Position numbers and translations under genes: made by a program. Shown here piece after piece: positions 14,875 to 24,968 of a stretch of DNA of 62,987 nucleotides. The stretch spans positions 1 to 62,987 of the IMG/VR virus record IMGVR_UViG_3300025671_000063; one strand, 5' to 3'. The notes below the pieces were generated by a model. That model was not told the origin of the DNA. It saw nothing but the letters and a program-made list of their open reading frames with translations, and searched no databases. Origin of the DNA: a virus. Every line of letters begins with the position of its first letter. The first letter of the stretch is position 1.

Positions 14875-15933
14875 ATGAGACAAGTTTTTTTCAAGACCGT
14901 GGACGCTTTGGAAGCTGCGGCAAGTACAGCAGGAGATGCTAGATTCAATGACCTGGAATCAGGTAAATTGGGTTTCTGGAACCTCGATGCTGCTACTGGA
15001 GGTGATTGGTTTGCTACTGCTTTGTTTCAAGCTGCAATTGACACTGATGCTGAAGCTGGCGACGACACTACAGGCTTGACCACTATTGCTAACCCAATTA
15101 TGTTGAAGAGAAGTCTTCAAGTTGTACAGGGTTTTACCAGTGGTAATCCTATTGCTACTCCGATCATCAACACAAGAGACGTAGTTCGTGTGACTGCTGA
15201 AGGTTATGTTGCTAGCACAAAGCATCAGCAAACAGTAACTTTTGCAGCTGGAGATGCTGGAGATGAAGTGCAGCTCAGATTTGTTGTACGCACTGCTCAC
15301 ACGGGATACCTCGACTATGTCAATGGCGAAACTGCGTTTTCCGATTTGACCGGAGAAGGTTATCACTTCCCACTGGGTGTGTTCAACACTACTAACCACA
15401 AGGTGATCAACTTCAGCTTTACTGCAACTAATAGTGGTTCTGACAATGGAGCTGCTGCTTGCGTAACTGCAATCGAAGGTAACGAAACGTTGAACGCAAT
15501 GTTCAATGTTGCTGTGGCTAACACCAATACGGTTACGTTTGATGCTCGCCACGCTGGTGTGATCTTCGATATCATTGCTGATAACCTTACTGGTAGCACT
15601 AGCCTTACTGTTACTCAGTCAGCTAATTGGACTCCAGGTGTTGGTAATGCTTGGCAAGCTCGTACAGATGAGTTGAAGTCTCGTGCTATGGCAGGACACT
15701 ACAACCGCATGTACTTCCCGATGGATTTCCAAAACTTCGTTACTGCTGCAGATACAGAGTACGACAGATACGAAATCACCTACAAAATTGATGGTGATCG
15801 TGCTGTTGTCAAAGGATCTCAGTATGGTACTGCTATTATCTACGAAGTTAATGGTCAGAACGACGTCGGCGTTGTCCTCAACGCAGGTACGGCTGATCCG
15901 GTTGCTACCAAAACAGAGTACGTATTTGCTTAA
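14875..15933 (+). CDS. Abundant beta-rich virion protein, 352 aa
   Basis: The protein is rich in Ala, Thr, Gly, Val and Asn, without membrane segments or enzyme motifs. Beta-strand repeats such as VTFAAGDAGDEVQLRFVVRT suggest an immunoglobulin- or jelly-roll-like structural protein. Codon use resembles the major capsid gene (GCT, GGT, ATC, GTT), it has its own upstream gap with TAATTTTTGTATAAT, and a GC-rich hairpin ends it. Together these indicate high expression, so a capsid decoration, second head component or major tail component is likely. I recognise no named family. Confidence 0.6.
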   Translation: MRQVFFKTVDALEAAASTAGDARFNDLESGKLGFWNLDAATGGDWFATALFQAAIDTDAEAGDDTTGLTTIANPIMLKRSLQVVQGFTSGNPIATPIINTRDVVRVTAEGYVASTKHQQTVTFAAGDAGDEVQLRFVVRTAHTGYLDYVNGETAFSDLTGEGYHFPLGVFNTTNHKVINFSFTATNSGSDNGAAACVTAIEGNETLNAMFNVAVANTNTVTFDARHAGVIFDIIADNLTGSTSLTVTQSANWTPGVGNAWQARTDELKSRAMAGHYNRMYFPMDFQNFVTAADTEYDRYEITYKIDGDRAVVKGSQYGTAIIYEVNGQNDVGVVLNAGTADPVATKTEYVFA

Positions 15934-15940
15934 TTAATAT

Positions 15941-15968
15941 GGGGGGCATCACACTAGTGGTGCTCCCC
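15941..15968 (+). terminator. GC-rich hairpin after the 352-aa virion gene
   Basis: GGGGGGCATC (15941-15950) pairs with GGTGCTCCCC (15959-15968) over ten pairs including two G-U pairs, with loop ACACTAGT. TATATTTCT follows, which is T-rich but not a full T-run and is also close to a -7 element. It could terminate one transcript and start the next. Confidence 0.65.
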
Positions 15969-15984
15969 TATATTTCTATCAATC

Positions 15985-16446
15985 ATGGGTCTTAAGCATC
16001 TAGCAGCAAATACTAAGTTGAAGGTAACCAGCAAAGGAGTTCAACCAAACTCCACTTTTGTTATTACCGTAAATAATCTTAGCTCTGGAAAACAATTTGT
16101 TTCTAGATCTAAAAGCAGATCCAGTACGTTTATCTCAACAGTTACTGCAGACACTAGAGGTGTAAATAAAGTAACTGTTACTGATAAAAATCAAACGATA
16201 GTTAAAAGCTACGTTACTGTAGGTAGCGCTGAAATAGATTGCTGCATTGCCAAGCTGGTTCATGACGCAATCAATTGCACATGCAAGTGTAATAAGTGCA
16301 AAGAAGATCTTGAAAGAGCACAAACTATTAGGCTTTTGCTTCAAGCTGCAAAGTATGAAGCTACACTTGGACTGACTGATAGTGTTCAGGACAAGTACAA
16401 CAAAGCAAAAGAGTTGTGCACTGAAGTATGCGCTTGTGGCTGCTAA
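15985..16446 (+). CDS. Ig-like plus cysteine-helix virion protein, 153 aa
   Basis: Residues 1-75 form a small beta domain. Residues 78-153 are helical with cysteines in pairs: DCCIAKLVHDAINCTCKCNK near 80-100 and LCTEVCACGC at the end. I recall such a Cys-patterned helical hairpin (C-C ... CxCxxC ... LCxxCxC) in small virion proteins adjacent to fibres in Bacteroidota phages. Cysteine pairs may form disulphides or bind metal. It lies between the terminator-like hairpin and the giant adhesin, with a start at 15985 downstream of TATATTTC. Role in fibre attachment is inferred. Confidence 0.6.
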   Translation: MGLKHLAANTKLKVTSKGVQPNSTFVITVNNLSSGKQFVSRSKSRSSTFISTVTADTRGVNKVTVTDKNQTIVKSYVTVGSAEIDCCIAKLVHDAINCTCKCNKCKEDLERAQTIRLLLQAAKYEATLGLTDSVQDKYNKAKELCTEVCACGC

Positions 16447-16456
16447 CAAGTGACAT

Positions 16457-19400
16457 ATGAAAGGCAAACATTCTAACAATAAGCTGGTATTTGTATACCA
16501 AGACAAGACTGAAAGAGCAGCTGCAAGTAATCCATCACTGAATGCAGCTGAAAGCGGATCTTGTGTAATTAGAGTTGTACAAAATTGCATAGACCCTGCA
16601 AACAATATTCAGACGCATCACGACTACGTTAGCAGCGGTGCGACACAGCTTGCCCAAATAGGAATAGATTCACTGGTAAGTGCTAGTGTGTCAGGGATAA
16701 TAAGAACTAGTCAAACAGGAGCTAGTTCATTTGAGTCTACGTCTGATATAGTACAATCTATTAGTCACTTCCAAATAGGAGGGGCTAAAGTGATAGATAT
16801 AGTCATATCGCAAACCTTGCAGAGTATTATCAATACTCAGTCAAATCTGTACAAGGCAGTAGTAGAACTCAACTTTATTTCTGGGGATGTAGAAGATGTG
16901 GTGCTTAACCTTAAGCCTGCCGATGGCTGTGCTTTAATCATAAGTCCAGATCAATTAACCATACACGGACCTATCTCTGTCACGGCCGGCAATGAAGATC
17001 CTGATCTTCCACCTGGTATGACAGGCAGTAGAGTAGCCTACTCGTTTTCAAAGATTTACAGAAGACTAAACGAAAGGTCAAACGCTTCGACTAGTACAAA
17101 CAATACTACAAGAAAGCAATATGGTATAGGCTACAAAGGGCATGCAACTTTTACGATGCCTTGGGGAGGTATTTTTGATGATCTATCGTCAAAGACTTTG
17201 TTCGGTACATTTCCAGCTGGAAATCAAAGCTGGCTTTCTGAGAGCGGATACGCTACTGCAAAAACTACTTATGTAAATTGGTTTACAGGTATTAATGATG
17301 TAACTAATGTTAGATTCCCTAACCCTGATATTTTTCAGATAGGAAATGGCCAAGGGCAATCACCACCAGCATTAGCACTCAGCACCCAAGGAGTTAATTT
17401 CAGTAACTTCTTCGGATCAAAAATAATTGTAGACAGAACAACCAGCGATAGCTCAACTCTAGCGTTTTTGGTAAAGCCGGAGGGAAAACTGTCTTTTGGT
17501 AAACAGTTTGGGTGGTTTTCTACGTTTGTAAGCGGAGACATAGTGTCCCCGACAGGGCAAGTGATGGTATCTGAGAATAGTGAGAACTATGGTGTACCTC
17601 CTATATTCAGAGAAAGCTTTCAAGCTCCTAATAATGGCACTGGTGTAGATAGACCTGGACATTTTTGGTGTGCGTTCTCTGACACTATTCCTGCAGCTGA
17701 TGGAACAGCAATAGCTAATGATTTTGGTCTTACATCTCTTAGCACAACTTTCGGACCAAATCCACAGAATCAAAGTACAGACCCAACAGAGTCTAGGTAC
17801 AGCAAATTATTCTACGGAGGGAGCAACACAGATTGGCATCTTCCAGGACATACAAATGTGAGTACAGGCAGCGTAGTAAACACTAATTTTAGTACTGCTT
17901 ATATAAACTCATATCTAGCTGACTACGCGCCTGAGACTATAAGACCTTACTATGCACTAATAGTTGTAGAAGATACAAAGCTTTCAGGTACAGCATTAAA
18001 TAGTAAAATAAGACTAGGATCTCTAGACCAAATAACTAGTAATTATGGGGCAAGCTTTTTCTACCCAGGAAGTGCTGGAACAAGCAGTGACCCATATGTA
18101 CCTGTGTTCAAAGGCATTGCTAGAATATGCACAGTAACAAGATATACTTTAACAAGTGACACAACTCTTGGGCTAAGCTTGTCTAATAGCCTCAGGTTGG
18201 GAGGACTGGATGATAATTCTCTAGCAGATGTACATGGAATATATGCATCGCTTGTTCCGCATACAAATCTGAATATCAACGAAAGTCCAACTCAAGGCTT
18301 GGGACCTGATGACGAATTGTTTTACAGCCTCTTGTTTGCAGGTCACACTTATCCAAGACAGTTAACTGGGTCTCTGCAGGATACTATGTGTGGACATATG
18401 CCGCAGGTAAATGCTGCTGCTTTTCAAACCTGGAGGCTAGGTCTTGACTGTTTGCGTACCGATGGAGCAAACATACTAGTAGGACAAGGAGAAATTCAAG
18501 TTAGTGCACAGGACATAGTAGTACTTAATAGTGGAATAGTTCCAGACCCGTACAACGGTTTTAGTCCAAGTGATCAAGATAGCACTGACTCAAGAGGTAG
18601 GGCAATATCAAGGAACCATCCAGTAGGATGGGCAGGAAACAAGGACCAACAGGTAATAACTCCATCCTATGAGCACTTCATAAACTCACAGTTTGGAGTA
18701 CGTCCGTACCCAATTACATCTCGGTCATACCATACTGACTTGGGAGAAGATGCAACATCTCCTGTACCTCCGTACCCGTATGCCCCAACTATGTTCCTGA
18801 CTCAAACTTTGGGTAAACCTGGATATGCAAATTTTGTAGGACCAGAGTCAGGGACTACTGGCTATTTCCACCCCCAAGTAAGCGACAGTAATGATGGTGA
18901 AACATTTTTAACTAGCGCTGGGCAGCAGGGAATAGTAATACCCACATCAGCTAACACTGGGTTTAATGAGTCATTTTTCACAGGAACTGACCAATGTTTT
19001 ACTGGTCAAGCAAGCACTGTGACTTTAACTGGAGTATCAGGATCTCTCTCGAGTGCTATAGGTACAGGAGAGCTAAAAATCAGATACGAGTTTTTCTATA
19101 CAAACAACTGTAGCGGAGAATTTGAAACTGATGCAGGATCAAAGATAGTTCTAGAAAACAGCGACACTCTAGCTAATAGAATAACTAAGGTTAGGCAGAT
19201 ATTCCCACATATAGAATATCGACCACTAGCTATGGACAATGCGCTCAATGAAAGCCCATTGGCATACAAACTGATTGTAGAAGACAACAATGATGTCGAT
19301 AATATATTTATTGACAGTATAGGGTCAAACTCATATAGGCTAGTTGTAGAGATAACAGCAGACTCCGATGACGTAGCATTTTTGGAGGGCGCTGACGTAA

Positions 19401-22400
19401 ACTTCCCTTATGGAGATATATGGCCAGATACTCCCTACCCATCAGCACCTTCTACTGATAGTGAAGAGCTGCCTGACTTCTCTAAAAGATATATATCTGT
19501 AGAAGGAAACGTAGACTACAGCAGGTTTAAAGGGAGCTTTATAACCATAGCTAGTGCAAGTAACTGGAATACGTTCCCAGGCAACACATCAATTATTCAA
19601 AGTACGAATGCTGATCTCACAAGATTTGCTTACCATACTCCGTTTATTACATATGGTAATCTTGTAGATCCTCCTGATGGAGTATTCGATATCCCGGGAT
19701 GTACGGATGAGAATGCTATCAACTATGATTCTACTGCAACAGTAGATAACGGTACATGTCTGGAGTGTAATAGTGTAGCAGAAGCTCAGGGATGGGACAT
19801 AGCTAATATAGGATTGAACAACGGCACTACCGGTATGCGCTTGGGTGTATACGAAGGACCTAGTGCTGTAAACTCTTACTTGTGCGGACTAACGGGTGAT
19901 GCACAAACATCGCTAGAGACATATTTCAATGTGCAAGGTCAGGCTTATGGTCAGCTTTATAATTCTACCGGAGCACAATATGGTGGTGCAGTAGTTTGCA
20001 ACAATGACTTTGCAGATAACACAGGCGTAGCTAATCTATCCATACGAGGAGTAAACCAAGGCTCTACAGCCTTTACAAACTTACTCAACTGGATGGCTAC
20101 AACGTACAATGAAACGTACACAGCTTGGAAGCTACACATCAGGCCTCTTACAGACCAGCTTGCAAATATCATTGATCTAGAGCAGTCATACAGCGAGTCT
20201 AATCCACCGCCTACACAGCTTATCCCAGGTGCTTTTAACTACGTAACTCCTGATTACACAGCTACTGCTACCGGAGGAACTATCACAGAACCTACTTGGG
20301 ATGAGATTGTAACTATTGCAGCTACTCAAAATTGGTTCAGAGCAGGCAGAGTTTATCTGATAGAACTTGAGCTTGATCCACAAGAGCTTCCTGCAGAATG
20401 CACGCTGTTAAACTCTAACTACAATAGAGTTCTTGGATTGATGTGGACCACGTTCTGTTCATGTGCAGATATAACTAATGATTACTTCAGCTTGGCAATG
20501 TCAGGCTTCCAGTATCCATGGCAGCAGAACATTGCATATCCTATACTTCCATATCAACCTGCTTCAAACTGTCCAGATATAGTCCCGTCCAACAATTTGT
20601 TGGGAGACGGAGCTTATCCAAACAGCATATGCTTCACTCAAGACGAAGCTACAACTAACTGTGATCAGTACTGGTTGTGGTGTATTGCACAGACTACTAC
20701 AGTATGTGACAATGGAAACCTTGACAATACAATTGACATAGGTACTACTACCTATTTTAATTACGTATCTGGAAGCATAACAGTTAGCATTGAAGGGGTG
20801 TATGATCCTGCAAGCAATGGATTTATATTTAGCCCAGACATAGAGTATACGGTAGTTGTTACAGGTCCCCAAGGATACTTACAGACTCAGACTCAATCTG
20901 ACAATGTCACACCTAACATACCTCAGTTTACAAATGAGTTCTTAGGAACTATATATCCTGGGACATACACAGTAACTGTCACGTTTACAAGTCCTTACGT
21001 AAGTTACTTTAGCGGAGATGCTCCTTGCGAGTTTGTGGACACAGTATACATCCCATCTCCAGATGAGCAGGGGTGTGATACTTTGGTTGGGGGATGTACC
21101 GATCCCACTGCGGACACCTTTGATCCTAATGCTACGTTCGATGACGGAAGCTGCGAGAACACTGACCCTTGCCAAGAAACGCTTAACAATGCAGCGTTTA
21201 CTACAACTATTACGTCAGTAAACTCTACGTCAAATTGTGTTACAAACACCACCGTAGTAGAAGGGGTATCCTTTGAAGGTCAAGTTATCACTCCAAATAA
21301 CAATGGTCAGGTAACTGTAAATATATCGTACAATTCTGCAGGGACTGAAGGAGTTAACATAAATACGTTTGCAGTTCTACTTGTTGCTCAAAACAGCTCT
21401 GTACCAGGAGTAACCAATATACTTGATTCAATAGCTACTATGTTTACTAACCTTCCCACTAGTGAAGAGTTAGGTACATCTATAGCTGGGGTAGGATATT
21501 GGTCTCCTTTGAATAATACTGCTACAGGAAGTTCATTTACAGAAGTATTTACTGGTATTCCTCCCGGGTTCTACTACGTAATAGTGGCAGCTAACCCTAC
21601 ACCTGAATCTCTTACAAACTGCGGAGGATTAGCATTCTCACAGCTGTCTACATATTTGGATACTGTAACTGTAGGTTTGGATGCACCGCTAGACGAATGT
21701 CTTGAGCCGTGTGTAGGACCAAATTGTGAGGAATACACACTTGGGTGTACCGACCCGGAAGCAGATAATTACAATCCTGATGCTACCTACGATGATGGGA
21801 CTTGTGAAGTAATATTGACTCATTGCGAGCAGAATCCAACTGACGAAGAGTGTTACGATTGTACAGATTTGTTGGAGGGAGCAGGGGCACGATTTGCTCT
21901 AGGAAGTCTTTCAGAGCCTCCTTGTGATGATTTTGCGGGAGGTGATGGTGAGTGCACAGATCCTAATGCTTGCAACTACAACCCTGACGCACCTCTAGAC
22001 GCAAGCAACAACTTGGTATGTGAATACTGTGGATGCGTTGGTTCTATTGACCCTGACTGTGATGGAAGTGATACAGAATGCGATCCAGCTACAGACCCCA
22101 ATTGTCAAGAACAAGAGCCTGAATGTCCTGATCCTAGCAACCCAAACTGTGATCCGACTGTTTATGATCCTTGCCCTGTTGGTGATTGCGGACCTCCCGT
22201 TGACCCATGCATCATACTTGGTAACTGCACTGAAGATGGAGGTGGAGGAGATGATGAAGACGATCCGTTCGTGGATGTTGTCAATCCTGTGGAGATTACA
22301 TGCGCAGTAGACATTGAATCCGCAGATGGAAGTCCTCTAAACTTCAGCGCTGTTCAACAGCAGGCTTTCCAATGTATGTCTGAGGAAGGTAAGAAGCTTC

Positions 22401-22996
22401 TGTTCAGAATGAAGTCTGGAGCTTACTACGATGATACTGACATACTGAAGCTGTCTCTAATTGCCTACCTGTTTGCAGGAGGACTTAACAACTCAGAGCT
22501 CCCATGTCTGTTTAACTGTAACTACGAATCAGCTGATAAGAGCAAGGCATTTGACTGCTCAATCCAATGGGTAGCAAGTGGAGCAAAGTACTACAACTCT
22601 ACAGACACATACTCAAAAGGTGAGACTATAATGTACTTCCACCAGAAAGGAGGAAAGGTAACTAGGAGTTACTATACAGCTACTAGGGAGATGACACCTC
22701 TGGACATACACCCAAGATTCCCTAACTCAGGATGGGCTAGATGTCAAGATGTAAAACTCAGAACTGCAGACAGAAACAACATTGCCACTGGTAATGAGGA
22801 ATACCTACAAGTATTCTGGGAGTTTATGACAAGATTCTGCAACGAGTGCCAGGTATCTACAATGCCTCCTAGTGCAGAAAACGTAAACAACGTGGATCCT
22901 AAAGTTCTCAAGAACTACATAGATCCTAAAACAAACAATAACACTTCCAGCGGATCCGGTATACTTGGAGAAGATGGAGAAGAACTAATATTCTAA
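16457..22996 (+). CDS. Giant cysteine-containing tail adhesin, 2179 aa
   Basis: This is probably a receptor-binding or appendage protein. The N-terminal 170 residues (FVYQDKTERAAASNPS at the start) may anchor it to the virion. A large Thr/Ser/Asn/Gly-rich beta region follows. Four Cys-bracketed GCTDxxAxNYxxxAxxDxGxC repeats sit at about 1081-1101, 1546-1566, 1763-1783 and 1833-1855. The segment between copies 2 and 3 is Ig-like. About 1880-1945 is Pro/Cys/Asp-rich, and a compact C-terminal domain (about 1950-2179) carries several Cys. The repeats are typical of secreted marine Bacteroidota proteins and suggest host-derived adhesion modules. There is no signal peptide, as expected for a virion protein. 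It is translationally coupled to the next gene (TAATG). Confidence 0.7.
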   Translation: MKGKHSNNKLVFVYQDKTERAAASNPSLNAAESGSCVIRVVQNCIDPANNIQTHHDYVSSGATQLAQIGIDSLVSASVSGIIRTSQTGASSFESTSDIVQSISHFQIGGAKVIDIVISQTLQSIINTQSNLYKAVVELNFISGDVEDVVLNLKPADGCALIISPDQLTIHGPISVTAGNEDPDLPPGMTGSRVAYSFSKIYRRLNERSNASTSTNNTTRKQYGIGYKGHATFTMPWGGIFDDLSSKTLFGTFPAGNQSWLSESGYATAKTTYVNWFTGINDVTNVRFPNPDIFQIGNGQGQSPPALALSTQGVNFSNFFGSKIIVDRTTSDSSTLAFLVKPEGKLSFGKQFGWFSTFVSGDIVSPTGQVMVSENSENYGVPPIFRESFQAPNNGTGVDRPGHFWCAFSDTIPAADGTAIANDFGLTSLSTTFGPNPQNQSTDPTESRYSKLFYGGSNTDWHLPGHTNVSTGSVVNTNFSTAYINSYLADYAPETIRPYYALIVVEDTKLSGTALNSKIRLGSLDQITSNYGASFFYPGSAGTSSDPYVPVFKGIARICTVTRYTLTSDTTLGLSLSNSLRLGGLDDNSLADVHGIYASLVPHTNLNINESPTQGLGPDDELFYSLLFAGHTYPRQLTGSLQDTMCGHMPQVNAAAFQTWRLGLDCLRTDGANILVGQGEIQVSAQDIVVLNSGIVPDPYNGFSPSDQDSTDSRGRAISRNHPVGWAGNKDQQVITPSYEHFINSQFGVRPYPITSRSYHTDLGEDATSPVPPYPYAPTMFLTQTLGKPGYANFVGPESGTTGYFHPQVSDSNDGETFLTSAGQQGIVIPTSANTGFNESFFTGTDQCFTGQASTVTLTGVSGSLSSAIGTGELKIRYEFFYTNNCSGEFETDAGSKIVLENSDTLANRITKVRQIFPHIEYRPLAMDNALNESPLAYKLIVEDNNDVDNIFIDSIGSNSYRLVVEITADSDDVAFLEGADVNFPYGDIWPDTPYPSAPSTDSEELPDFSKRYISVEGNVDYSRFKGSFITIASASNWNTFPGNTSIIQSTNADLTRFAYHTPFITYGNLVDPPDGVFDIPGCTDENAINYDSTATVDNGTCLECNSVAEAQGWDIANIGLNNGTTGMRLGVYEGPSAVNSYLCGLTGDAQTSLETYFNVQGQAYGQLYNSTGAQYGGAVVCNNDFADNTGVANLSIRGVNQGSTAFTNLLNWMATTYNETYTAWKLHIRPLTDQLANIIDLEQSYSESNPPPTQLIPGAFNYVTPDYTATATGGTITEPTWDEIVTIAATQNWFRAGRVYLIELELDPQELPAECTLLNSNYNRVLGLMWTTFCSCADITNDYFSLAMSGFQYPWQQNIAYPILPYQPASNCPDIVPSNNLLGDGAYPNSICFTQDEATTNCDQYWLWCIAQTTTVCDNGNLDNTIDIGTTTYFNYVSGSITVSIEGVYDPASNGFIFSPDIEYTVVVTGPQGYLQTQTQSDNVTPNIPQFTNEFLGTIYPGTYTVTVTFTSPYVSYFSGDAPCEFVDTVYIPSPDEQGCDTLVGGCTDPTADTFDPNATFDDGSCENTDPCQETLNNAAFTTTITSVNSTSNCVTNTTVVEGVSFEGQVITPNNNGQVTVNISYNSAGTEGVNINTFAVLLVAQNSSVPGVTNILDSIATMFTNLPTSEELGTSIAGVGYWSPLNNTATGSSFTEVFTGIPPGFYYVIVAANPTPESLTNCGGLAFSQLSTYLDTVTVGLDAPLDECLEPCVGPNCEEYTLGCTDPEADNYNPDATYDDGTCEVILTHCEQNPTDEECYDCTDLLEGAGARFALGSLSEPPCDDFAGGDGECTDPNACNYNPDAPLDASNNLVCEYCGCVGSIDPDCDGSDTECDPATDPNCQEQEPECPDPSNPNCDPTVYDPCPVGDCGPPVDPCIILGNCTEDGGGGDDEDDPFVDVVNPVEITCAVDIESADGSPLNFSAVQQQAFQCMSEEGKKLLFRMKSGAYYDDTDILKLSLIAYLFAGGLNNSELPCLFNCNYESADKSKAFDCSIQWVASGAKYYNSTDTYSKGETIMYFHQKGGKVTRSYYTATREMTPLDIHPRFPNSGWARCQDVKLRTADRNNIATGNEEYLQVFWEFMTRFCNECQVSTMPPSAENVNNVDPKVLKNYIDPKTNNNTSSGSGILGEDGEELIF
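19697..19759 (+). repeat. GCTD repeat, copy 1
   Basis: Residues 1081-1101 of the adhesin read GCTDENAINYDSTATVDNG then TC. Two cysteines bracket an Asp/Asn-rich loop, which may bind calcium. The same 21-residue pattern occurs three more times downstream. Confidence 0.8.
21092..22021 (+). repeat. Cluster of three GCTD repeats in the adhesin
   Basis: Copies start at 21092 (GCTDPTADTFDPNATFDDGS then C), 21743 (GCTDPEADNYNPDATYDDGT then C) and about 21947 (ECTDPNACNYNPDAPLDA, with a small insertion before the closing Cys). They are separated by an Ig-like segment and a Cys-rich linker. The pattern is known from surface proteins of marine Bacteroidota. Confidence 0.8.
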
Positions 22997-24534
22997 TGTC
23001 CAAGAGAATCAGCCAACTTAGAACAGCTAATAAAGCAGCTAACACAAGTCGTGAATACTTGTTGCTTAGTAATATAGATTCTAGTACCTCAAGTAAAATT
23101 GCACTTAATGACGTGCTTCCTACACTGCAAAGTGGTAAGGCAACTGGGGGTGTTACTCAAGGCACTGCAGGTACCACAATCCAAGATTTGTTTGTAGGAG
23201 GAGGTGTAGGCAGTACTGCAGGTAACACAGATAAGTCAGTCCTTATATTCAAGGGGCTTGGAGTATCTGATACTACAGGTACTCTTAAAATCAGAAATGA
23301 TAAGAGTACTGCAGATTCTACAAAGCAGAACTTGATGCTTGTGTTTGATCCCTCTAACATAGATTTGAATGCAGCAAGCAATACAAACTCTAAGTTTCTG
23401 TCAGAATTTGGAGGACCTAATCAACTTGATCTTGCAGATACTACGCACTACACTAACCAACTTGCTGTTGCTGGTGGTGGTACGGGAGCTTCTACGTTTA
23501 CAGATGGTGCCCTACTTGTTGGTAACGGAACTAGTGCTGTAGAAACTATAGGAACTATGGCTGCAGGTGCTCTTGTTGTTGGAACTGCAGCTGGAACAAA
23601 TCCTGGAGTTCTTACGTCATCAGGCAGTAATGGGCAAGTACTGACTGTAAATACTTCTGCTAGTAACGGTTTGGAATGGGCAACTCCAGTATTCAAGTCA
23701 ACATCCTTTTCTGCTACTCTTGATACTAACGGAAATGATATAAAGCTTGGAAATGGTGTGCTTAGAGGATCAACTGCAGGAGACAACGGCATCACCCTGA
23801 ATACTGCTACAGACTATGTATTTATAGGAGGAGCAAGCAAATACTACGATTCTTTCCTAAATGTAGGCGGTGATATAACACTGGGCATACAAGATGGAAC
23901 AGCAGCCACGAACATAACTGCTAGAGATTGTAGTTCAGGAACAAGTCCGCAGCTTACTATAAAAGCGTCTAGCAGTACAGCAGCAGCAGCTGGTGGAGCT
24001 ATAAGAGTACAGGCAGGTGCTGGACATACCAATGGATCTGGGGGTAATACCACGATTGCTGGAGGCAGAAAGTCAGGATCTGGTACTGAAGGAAGTGTGT
24101 TTTTAGAAACAGCAGGTACGACTAGACTTACTATAGATGAAAGCGGGCACAGCACATTTGCTGATCAAGTAGTTCTGGAGTCTAGTAGAGGTATGCTTAC
24201 TAGCGATTCAGGAGCTATAACGCAGGGTACTAGTCTTACTACAGCGGTATCAATAAACAAGTTTGCAGGGGTTATTACTTTGCACGCTACCGCAATTAGT
24301 GCAGCTGCTGAACATGAGTTTACTGTAACAAACTCCCTGGTAAGCACTACGTCTATGATTATGTTGACTGTTCAATCTGCAGCAGCATCTACAGAAAACG
24401 ATGGTGCTACTCTCTGTGCTAACATATCTGATGTAGCTGCAGGGTCTTTCAAGATTAGATTAACCAACCCAGGATCACAAGCTACAAGTACTTCCAATAA
24501 AATACACTTCTTGATTATAGGAGTAAATTCGTAA
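22996..24534 (+). CDS. Tail fibre protein, 512 aa
   Basis: The N-terminus (MSKRISQLRTANKAANTSRE, then YLLLSNIDSS) resembles fibre attachment domains in which short strands lead into repeats. Residues about 150-230 contain GGTGASTFTDGALLVGNGTS and GTAAGTNPGVLTSSGSNGQV, a glycine/threonine pattern common in trimeric phage fibres. The remainder is a beta-helix-like Gly/Ser/Thr-rich shaft and a compact C-terminal domain. No autoprotease or lyase motif is seen. It is coupled to the adhesin stop, so they probably form part of the same appendage. Confidence 0.7.
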   Translation: MSKRISQLRTANKAANTSREYLLLSNIDSSTSSKIALNDVLPTLQSGKATGGVTQGTAGTTIQDLFVGGGVGSTAGNTDKSVLIFKGLGVSDTTGTLKIRNDKSTADSTKQNLMLVFDPSNIDLNAASNTNSKFLSEFGGPNQLDLADTTHYTNQLAVAGGGTGASTFTDGALLVGNGTSAVETIGTMAAGALVVGTAAGTNPGVLTSSGSNGQVLTVNTSASNGLEWATPVFKSTSFSATLDTNGNDIKLGNGVLRGSTAGDNGITLNTATDYVFIGGASKYYDSFLNVGGDITLGIQDGTAATNITARDCSSGTSPQLTIKASSSTAAAAGGAIRVQAGAGHTNGSGGNTTIAGGRKSGSGTEGSVFLETAGTTRLTIDESGHSTFADQVVLESSRGMLTSDSGAITQGTSLTTAVSINKFAGVITLHATAISAAAEHEFTVTNSLVSTTSMIMLTVQSAAASTENDGATLCANISDVAAGSFKIRLTNPGSQATSTSNKIHFLIIGVNS

Positions 24535-24563
24535 CTTAGCAAAAACCATCAAACCTATATACC

Positions 24564-24968
24564 ATGGAAAAGTTTAACGCAACTAACCGAGAGCTTCTGA
24601 ACCTTTACAAAGGACTTGAAGCAGTAAAATCTATCAAAGGAGCACGCTTTGCTGTTCTTGTTGGGAAGAATATTAAAGAACTCCGTAACATACTGGATCC
24701 GCTTGAACAGGCTGCTGTTCCTAGCATGGAGTTTCAGGAGCTGTCGGTAGAGATGCAAAAACTTATTGAGGCTGAAAATCAAGAAGCTATAGAAAATCTG
24801 GAGAAGGAAAACACTGAACTTATTGATCAGCGTAAGAGACAGCTTGCAGATGTAGAGGAGCTTCTAGATAATAAAATTGAGGTGTTTCTGCACCCCATCA
24901 GAGAAGACCAACTCCCTGATGAAATAACAGGGGAGCAAGTAGAAAAGCTCCTACAAATAATTGCCTAA
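24564..24968 (+). CDS. Small helical protein, DUF1617-like, 134 aa (copy A)
   Basis: The protein is helical: NRELLNLYKGLEAVKSIKGA, then FAVLVGKNIKELRNILDPLE, a Lys/Glu-rich middle, and an end with IEVFLHPIREDQLPDEITGE then VEKLLQII. This layout is that of small DUF1617-type phage proteins encoded beside tail genes. A shorter relative lies at 34849-35232, also just before a fibre- or virion-type gene. A chaperone or assembly role for tail or fibre proteins is possible but not established. The upstream gap of 29 bases has no clear promoter. Confidence 0.6.
   Translation: MEKFNATNRELLNLYKGLEAVKSIKGARFAVLVGKNIKELRNILDPLEQAAVPSMEFQELSVEMQKLIEAENQEAIENLEKENTELIDQRKRQLADVEELLDNKIEVFLHPIREDQLPDEITGEQVEKLLQIIA

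Noticed and set aside
14959-15552. 197-aa antisense frame
   Set aside because: Shadow of the 352-aa virion gene; Ser/Ile/Val-rich composition reflects reversed Ala/Thr/Asn codons.
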